DNA of 64,000 bases from Caprimulgus europaeus (Eukaryota; Chordata; Aves; Caprimulgiformes; Caprimulgidae): contig OU015535.1 in the NCBI GenBank assembly GCA_907165065.1, forward strand, positions 1,116,001 to 1,180,000, read 5' to 3'. A program made the translations under genes and the position numbers. The notes beneath the pieces were generated by a model. The model worked only from the letters and a program-made list of their open reading frames with translations. It was not told where the DNA came from and made no database searches. Shown piece by piece: positions 59,327-64,000 of the stretch (positions are counted from its first letter, which is position 1; the number at the start of each line of letters is the position of its first letter).

Positions 59327-59962
59327 TGTGGTGCTTTGGGTGGATTCACCCTTTTGGCTTGCAGCCAAACACAGCCTGCGCTCTCACCCTCCCCATCCCC
59401 TCGCCCAGGGAGTAGGGGAGAGAATTGGAAGGAAAAGGGCAAGGAAACTCACGGGTTGAGATAAAAACTATTTACTAATTTAAAAAAAAAATGATAATGA
59501 TAACAACAGTGGTAACAGAATATCCAAATGAGTGATGCCCAGTGCAGTTGCTCACCACCCGCTGACCGATGCCCAGCCTGTGCCAGCCAGTGATCCTGGA
59601 GCAGAAAGAGTCCCCAAACCCAAACCCCAGAAGAGTGAGAGCCCGAGTGATCCCTGAGAGAATCCCCCTGATTTCCAGTCAGCCCTGGTTAATACACTGA
59701 CACATGATGTGATCTGGAATATCTCACTGGCACATCCCAATGCCAGTTTGGGGTTTGCTATTCACTGTGCTTCTCCCTCCCAGTCCCAATGCAGCTGTGA
59801 ACAGCCAAACAGGGTGGCCTTGAGCTCCAGCACCAACTCATAACATTGGTACTTTATCAACATTCTTCTCATAACAAGTTCTGCTGAAACAAAACCACAG
59901 CTCTTTTAACTACTAAAAAGAAAATTAACTCTTGGAAAATTAATCCTAGCAAAGCCAGGACA
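59327..59962 (-). mobile_element. Solo LTR of an avian endogenous retrovirus (about 636 bp)
   Basis: The plus strand starts 'tgtggtgctttggg' and ends 'aagccaggaca'. Read on the minus strand this gives TG...CA termini and the familiar avian LTR order: an opening 'gctaggattaattttcc', and near the end 'tttttatctcaacccgtgag' and 'ccaattctctcccctactcc'. These phrases match a widespread bird LTR family, from memory. The flanking six bases (gtcaga / gcaggt) do not match, so the target duplication has decayed, a border is off, or one side was rearranged. No internal retroviral genes are present. Confidence 0.75.
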
Positions 59963-60630
59963 GCAGGTAAGGATCTTCTTGATATTGGTGTCTCAAATGT
60001 TGTCCCAGCTGGACAAGTATAACCACAATATATTTGCAGAGTCTGCTGCACACTGAAAGCATAGCCAAGTTGAAACGTGTGGTATCTATTTAACACACCA
60101 AATATCAAAAGTATATATGTAAACACTCCTTGTGTGCAGGTGACATAGCATATAGGCTTTGGGTATGAAAATGGAGATGTAATACTCCAGCTCCTTATGT
60201 GTTTTAAATACACACATTCTAAACTGCAGCCCCCACCACTTCCAATTCTCTATTTATGTCAATATATAAGTAGAAGTAAAAGTAAGATTATAATGAAATA
60301 AAAATGAAAACTGCAAACTTGAGAGGTCAGGGATGTACATGGATAAACAAACTATTGAAATGTACAGAGTATCACAGATGGGTTCCTGGGATCACATGCA
60401 GCACAACTCAGGCCATCAGCACAGGTGTCATGTAAAGATCTGACAAGCTTTTCCCACCCACAGCAACACCAAACCACTTCACAGAGAGGATAACTCGGAC
60501 CAGGAGCTAGCAAGCAGGTGCTTTCACAACGAGGCAGTTAAGTTGTGCTTTGTCCCTTATATGTCCCTGAGCTGCCAATGACATTCAAAATGCATTCAGG
60601 AATCCAATGAGCACATGCAATTTTCAACAC
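59963..60630. other. Unique sequence
   Basis: No gene recognised. A 114-codon minus-strand frame (59869-60213) starts inside the LTR and has hydrophobic stretches but no family resemblance. Confidence 0.4.
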
Positions 60631-60742
60631 TCAAGATGCTCCTGTGATCTCAATGGACATGCAAGATGCTCCTGTGCTCTCAATGGACATGCAAGATGCT
60701 CCTGTGCTCTGAATGGACATTCAAGATGCTCCTGTGCTCTCA
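60631..60742. repeat. 30-bp tandem repeat, about 3.7 units
   Basis: Unit beginning 'caagatgctcctgtgctct' starts at 60632, 60662, 60692 and 60722 with only a few substitutions. The period is a multiple of three, so one frame (60607-60825, plus) reads as a repeated RCSCALNGHA decapeptide. That cysteine-rich frame is probably an accident of the repeat. Confidence 0.95.
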
Positions 60743-62339
60743 GTTGCTACTCTCTGAAACTGGGTTTCCAAAAACTTTCCACCCCTCCCAGAATATTTTC
60801 TATACTGCTATCATTTAGTGGCTGATGAAGATAGCACACGAAATTATCTCAAAAGCCTCACTAAAGTCAAGACACATTATATCAGCTGTAGATTCAAAAG
60901 CATTTAGTTAAAATTAGAATTTCTGCCATAAAGACACCAGCTAGGCAAGAATTGAAAACTACTCAACAAAGCTGGATGCAGAACTAGACCCAGAAACTGC
61001 ACTGGGCTCAGGGTTTACTTCACCTAACTCAGGTGTGAAGAGACACTGGTGTTCACCAAGGCTAGTCTATTCTTTTCCCAAAACAATATATATATAATTT
61101 CATTTGCTAAAAGCCACCGTCACAGCTCCTCTCCATTTGGGACCAGCCCAGGCTCCAGTACCAGATACAGGACTCAAATCATTCCCACTTTACTTGGCTT
61201 GCATTCTCCCTTCTGACCAACAGAGACTGTGGGACTTTCATGACTCTGCAGCCTGTTCCTAGGATCCCACACTGGAGTACAACAGCTTCACAACGTTCCA
61301 AGCCATATTAAATCTCACTCACACCACTGAGACCACGTTAGTGCATCACATCCTTCTCAGGTCCCAAAGACACATAAAAATACCCATCCAACTCTCCCTT
61401 TTCATGCAGAACATGCCTCTTGTAAGGACCCAACATCACTTTACACCTTTCCAAACTGTTTACTACATTACTAATCATCAAACTGCTGCACAGAGCAGAG
61501 ACAGAGATTAATTCAGCAGTGCTCTCAGTAACAATTCAGCTGAAGTGTGGGTGAGGTAACGGACGTCAGCATGGCAATGAGAGAATTCTTCAAGGACATC
61601 CCAGAGGAAAGTGCCATTTTCTTAAGAGGAACCAGTATACAAAACTGGGTTATAAACCCAAAAAGTACATCGCTAGCAATCAAATAGGTAGCAGAAAAAG
61701 CACCTTTTTTTCAGGTTTTCCTTCTCACACTGGCTGAAAAAGTTTTTATTTCAAGTTTATTCACTTTTCTGCTTGACAGACTAGCAAAGATTGAAGCAGT
61801 CTAGTAAAAACCTCCACAAGAGGACATAAAAAGTTTATGTCTGGGGATTAAATCCTCATCTTGCAGAAAGTGGTTGCTGAAGATTTCTTGTGTGTACACA
61901 TAGGTAAAAATTTAAAATGTTTTCCTAAGAGTAACATTCTATCTCAGAACTTACAGAAATTTAATATCTCTTTAGAGAAAAACTCCCTCAAAACTTCCAC
62001 TTCTGGAAGAAGCAGAAACATCTTGCTATGGTACAAACAGAACATATTGCTTCCTTATGTGTTTGTTGAAATCTATTACTTTAGAGCTCATTAGTACAAG
62101 GATGCTATATTTTGTGGTTGGCAAATTACATCGTTTGTCCTCCAGTTCTTGGCAATAAGCAATAGTCATGAAAGAAAAATCATTGCAAATAAAAAAAGTT
62201 GCTGGTCCCTCAGATTTCCCATTGGAAGTCACGCATCTTCCATTGGATACTTTAAGATACCTCTGGTTTGAGATACAGAACCAAATAACGTGTGAGACAG
62301 CTCCTCATCTATCACAGGGCAAGCACAAAAACTGGGCCA
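60743..62339. other. Unique sequence, no gene recognised
   Basis: Short frames only, with a small TA run near 61088. Confidence 0.45.
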
Positions 62340-63000
62340 GGGGGTTAAAGTGTGAGAAGACAACATCTATACCATGGTGACACCCCTCTCAAGTGAGGAC
62401 TTGGCTCACTTTTACCCTTCCCACTTTCTCCCTTCTCCCACTGGGGGTCCAAGCCAGCAGCAGTGTGGTGCTGAGCTGCCTACTGGGCATAAATCACAAC
62501 AGTCCTGTTTGGCACCCACCATGGGGCTCGAAGGGTTTGAGATAATGCCAGACTTGATTGGGATGTGCTAGGGGGTTGCATTTACAGCTGTTACAGATAT
62601 TTAGGTATCCATTGGCAGGCTCCTTTGCTTGCACTGCTGGTGGTTTGGGCATTGCTGCTGTTCCTGTGCTGCTGTACCAGGCAGGCTGGAACTCCAGTGT
62701 GAACTCAAGTCCAAGGGACTGTGACCTGTGGATGAGTCCACCTGGGAGGAGGGCACCTCGAAGAGTCTGTGGTCATGGATATGTCCATGCCACAGCAGGG
62801 ATACCTCTGAAGGGATTGCAGTCTAAGGAACAGTCCATGCTGCAAAAGGTACACCTTGAAGCATCTGTGGCCACAGATACACCTTGAAGCATCAGTGGCT
62901 GTGCATGAGGTCATGCTGGAACACCTCCAAGCATCTGTGGCTGTTGATAAGTCCAAACACAGCAGGTGCACCCCTGAAGAATCTATGGCCATGGAGGACC
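62340..63000 (+). mobile_element. Degraded LTR-retrotransposon block (probable ERVL-type) with internal degenerate repeats
   Basis: The plus strand carries phrases I associate with avian ERVL-type LTRs, from memory: 'ccatggtgacacccctctc', 'gtgaggacttggctcac', 'gggggttgcatttacagctg', 'accaggcaggctggaactcc' and 'aagggactgtgacctgtgga'. From about 62710 to 62995 there is a degenerate array of units containing 'gtccatgc', 'cagca/g', 'acctctgaag/accttgaag' and 'atctgtgg'. Neither terminus nor a target duplication could be placed, so class and borders are tentative. Confidence 0.5.
62710..62995. repeat. Degenerate internal tandem repeats
   Basis: The elements 'accttgaagcatctgtgg' (near 62852), 'accttgaagcatcagtgg' (near 62882), 'acctccaagcatctgtgg' (near 62923) and looser relatives upstream recur at irregular 30-70 base spacing. 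They are older and more diverged than the minisatellites elsewhere in the window. Confidence 0.65.
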
Positions 63001-64000
63001 ACTGCTCTTGAAAACGGAGGATTTCTATCATTCTTAGGCATGGTTTGGCCATGTGGATGTCCCTGTGCTTTAGTCACCCTTTTCCTTGTCAGGTCTAACA
63101 GTCCACCATTATCTTCAATCACACAGGTAGGACATGAATGCATCCCACTCAAAAGGTCTGCACTCCCCAATACCTACCTGGCAGAACCAGGTGAAACCCT
63201 AACACTGTGCATTTTGTATCTCCTGGGTCAGTCCCCCTTCTCCCAGGAGCTGGCAAGCCAGCTTCAGGTTCACTTAATCCAGTTTACAAAACACAAGTAG
63301 TGCCCCAACACGAGCAAAGTCCTGCTCTGTTACTTATTTGGGTGGACAAAATTAATCAAACTGTCCATTATTTGACCAGCTCCACGGCTCAAAATTCCAC
63401 AAATGCAGAAGCTAAAAAGAATAAAATTACCTGGGCTTCAGCCACAGTCGAGGCACCATAACAAGGCAGCTCTTGACAGGCTCTGAAGAAATCTCCAGGA
63501 CCTCTACTACAGCTTTTTTGTCTCCTGCCTTTTTTTGTGTTCCAAACTATTGGAAACTGCAGTGACCTGCAGAGTTCATTGTTGGTAGTCAGTCTAAAAC
63601 ACATCAGATGTCTATCTGTAACAGGGAACAGTTGGGTTTCTGCTCACAGAATGCTATGAGAATGGAAAGGAGGACCCTGACCCTCTTCTACCTCTTCCAA
63701 ACTCTCTGTTATATCAACTAGACCCACTGAAATCTGGGAGTATTGTAAGCTGCATCACTTGGTAGCACCCCAGAAAGGCAGTGATCTCACCCCTGGGTGC
63801 ACTAAGAATTGACTGCACTACTGACCAAAACTTAGTTCCACCTATATTTCTATATTAGTATTTTATCATTAAGGACTTCCCTGAGTAGCTGCTCTCAGTC
63901 CCAGGTAGAGAAAAGAGCAGTATGAGTACAGGGGTTAGCAGAGTACACGTCAGTGTAACGTGGCTGGAGCATATTTAAGGTGCATTAAATGGCATTTCTG
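63001..64000. other. Unique sequence to window end
   Basis: No gene or named repeat recognised. Frames are below about 140 codons, overlap on both strands and have no domain. Confidence 0.4.

Noticed and set aside
60607-60825. Cysteine-rich repeat protein
   Set aside because: Most likely an accidental reading of a 30-bp tandem repeat; no signal peptide or promoter context.

Overview
The window looks like bird nuclear DNA. It is AT-rich overall. Its recognisable repeats are 5'-truncated CR1 LINEs, whose 3' ends carry the CR1 octamer (ATTCTRTG) in one or two copies, together with avian-type endogenous-retrovirus LTRs and one R2-type LINE. R2 is known from several songbirds, so a passerine or other small land bird is plausible, but the species cannot be fixed from this sequence. 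I found no host protein-coding exon, rRNA, tRNA or CRISPR that I can defend. The short open frames are mostly chance frames or CR1 coding remnants. The window is best read as intergenic or deep-intron sequence.

Layout: 1-20.9 kb is mostly unique sequence with one old CR1 (1.94-2.27 kb), a 190-bp hairpin-forming inverted repeat (8.64-8.83 kb), a GC-richer patch (8.88-9.51 kb), a CTCF-like motif (about 13.0 kb), a 17-bp x 17 minisatellite (13.22-13.51 kb) and an AT-rich tandem repeat (17.5 kb). 20.9-36.8 kb holds CR1 copies on both strands, a probable hAT remnant, a 32-bp minisatellite at 30.7 kb and two CR1 fragments that lack their 3' ends. 41.6-47.4 kb holds three more CR1 copies, a 400-bp solo LTR with a perfect 6-bp target duplication, a (TA)n tract and a 323-nt uninterrupted homopurine tract.

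The last 9 kb (55.0-63.0 kb) is a nest of mobile elements: a CR1; a 972-bp solo LTR with a 5-bp target duplication; a 5'-truncated R2 retrotransposon; a 636-bp solo LTR; a 30-bp tandem repeat; and a degraded LTR-like block. R2 normally sits at one fixed site in the 28S rRNA gene. This copy has no 28S sequence at its 3' side, so it is an off-target or relocated copy. It keeps the end of the reverse transcriptase (FADD), the CCHC knuckle, the PD...D endonuclease and a 3' tail, broken mainly by one frameshift. It is the most interesting object here. I see no host gene system or operon-like unit, and no clearly new system beyond these elements.
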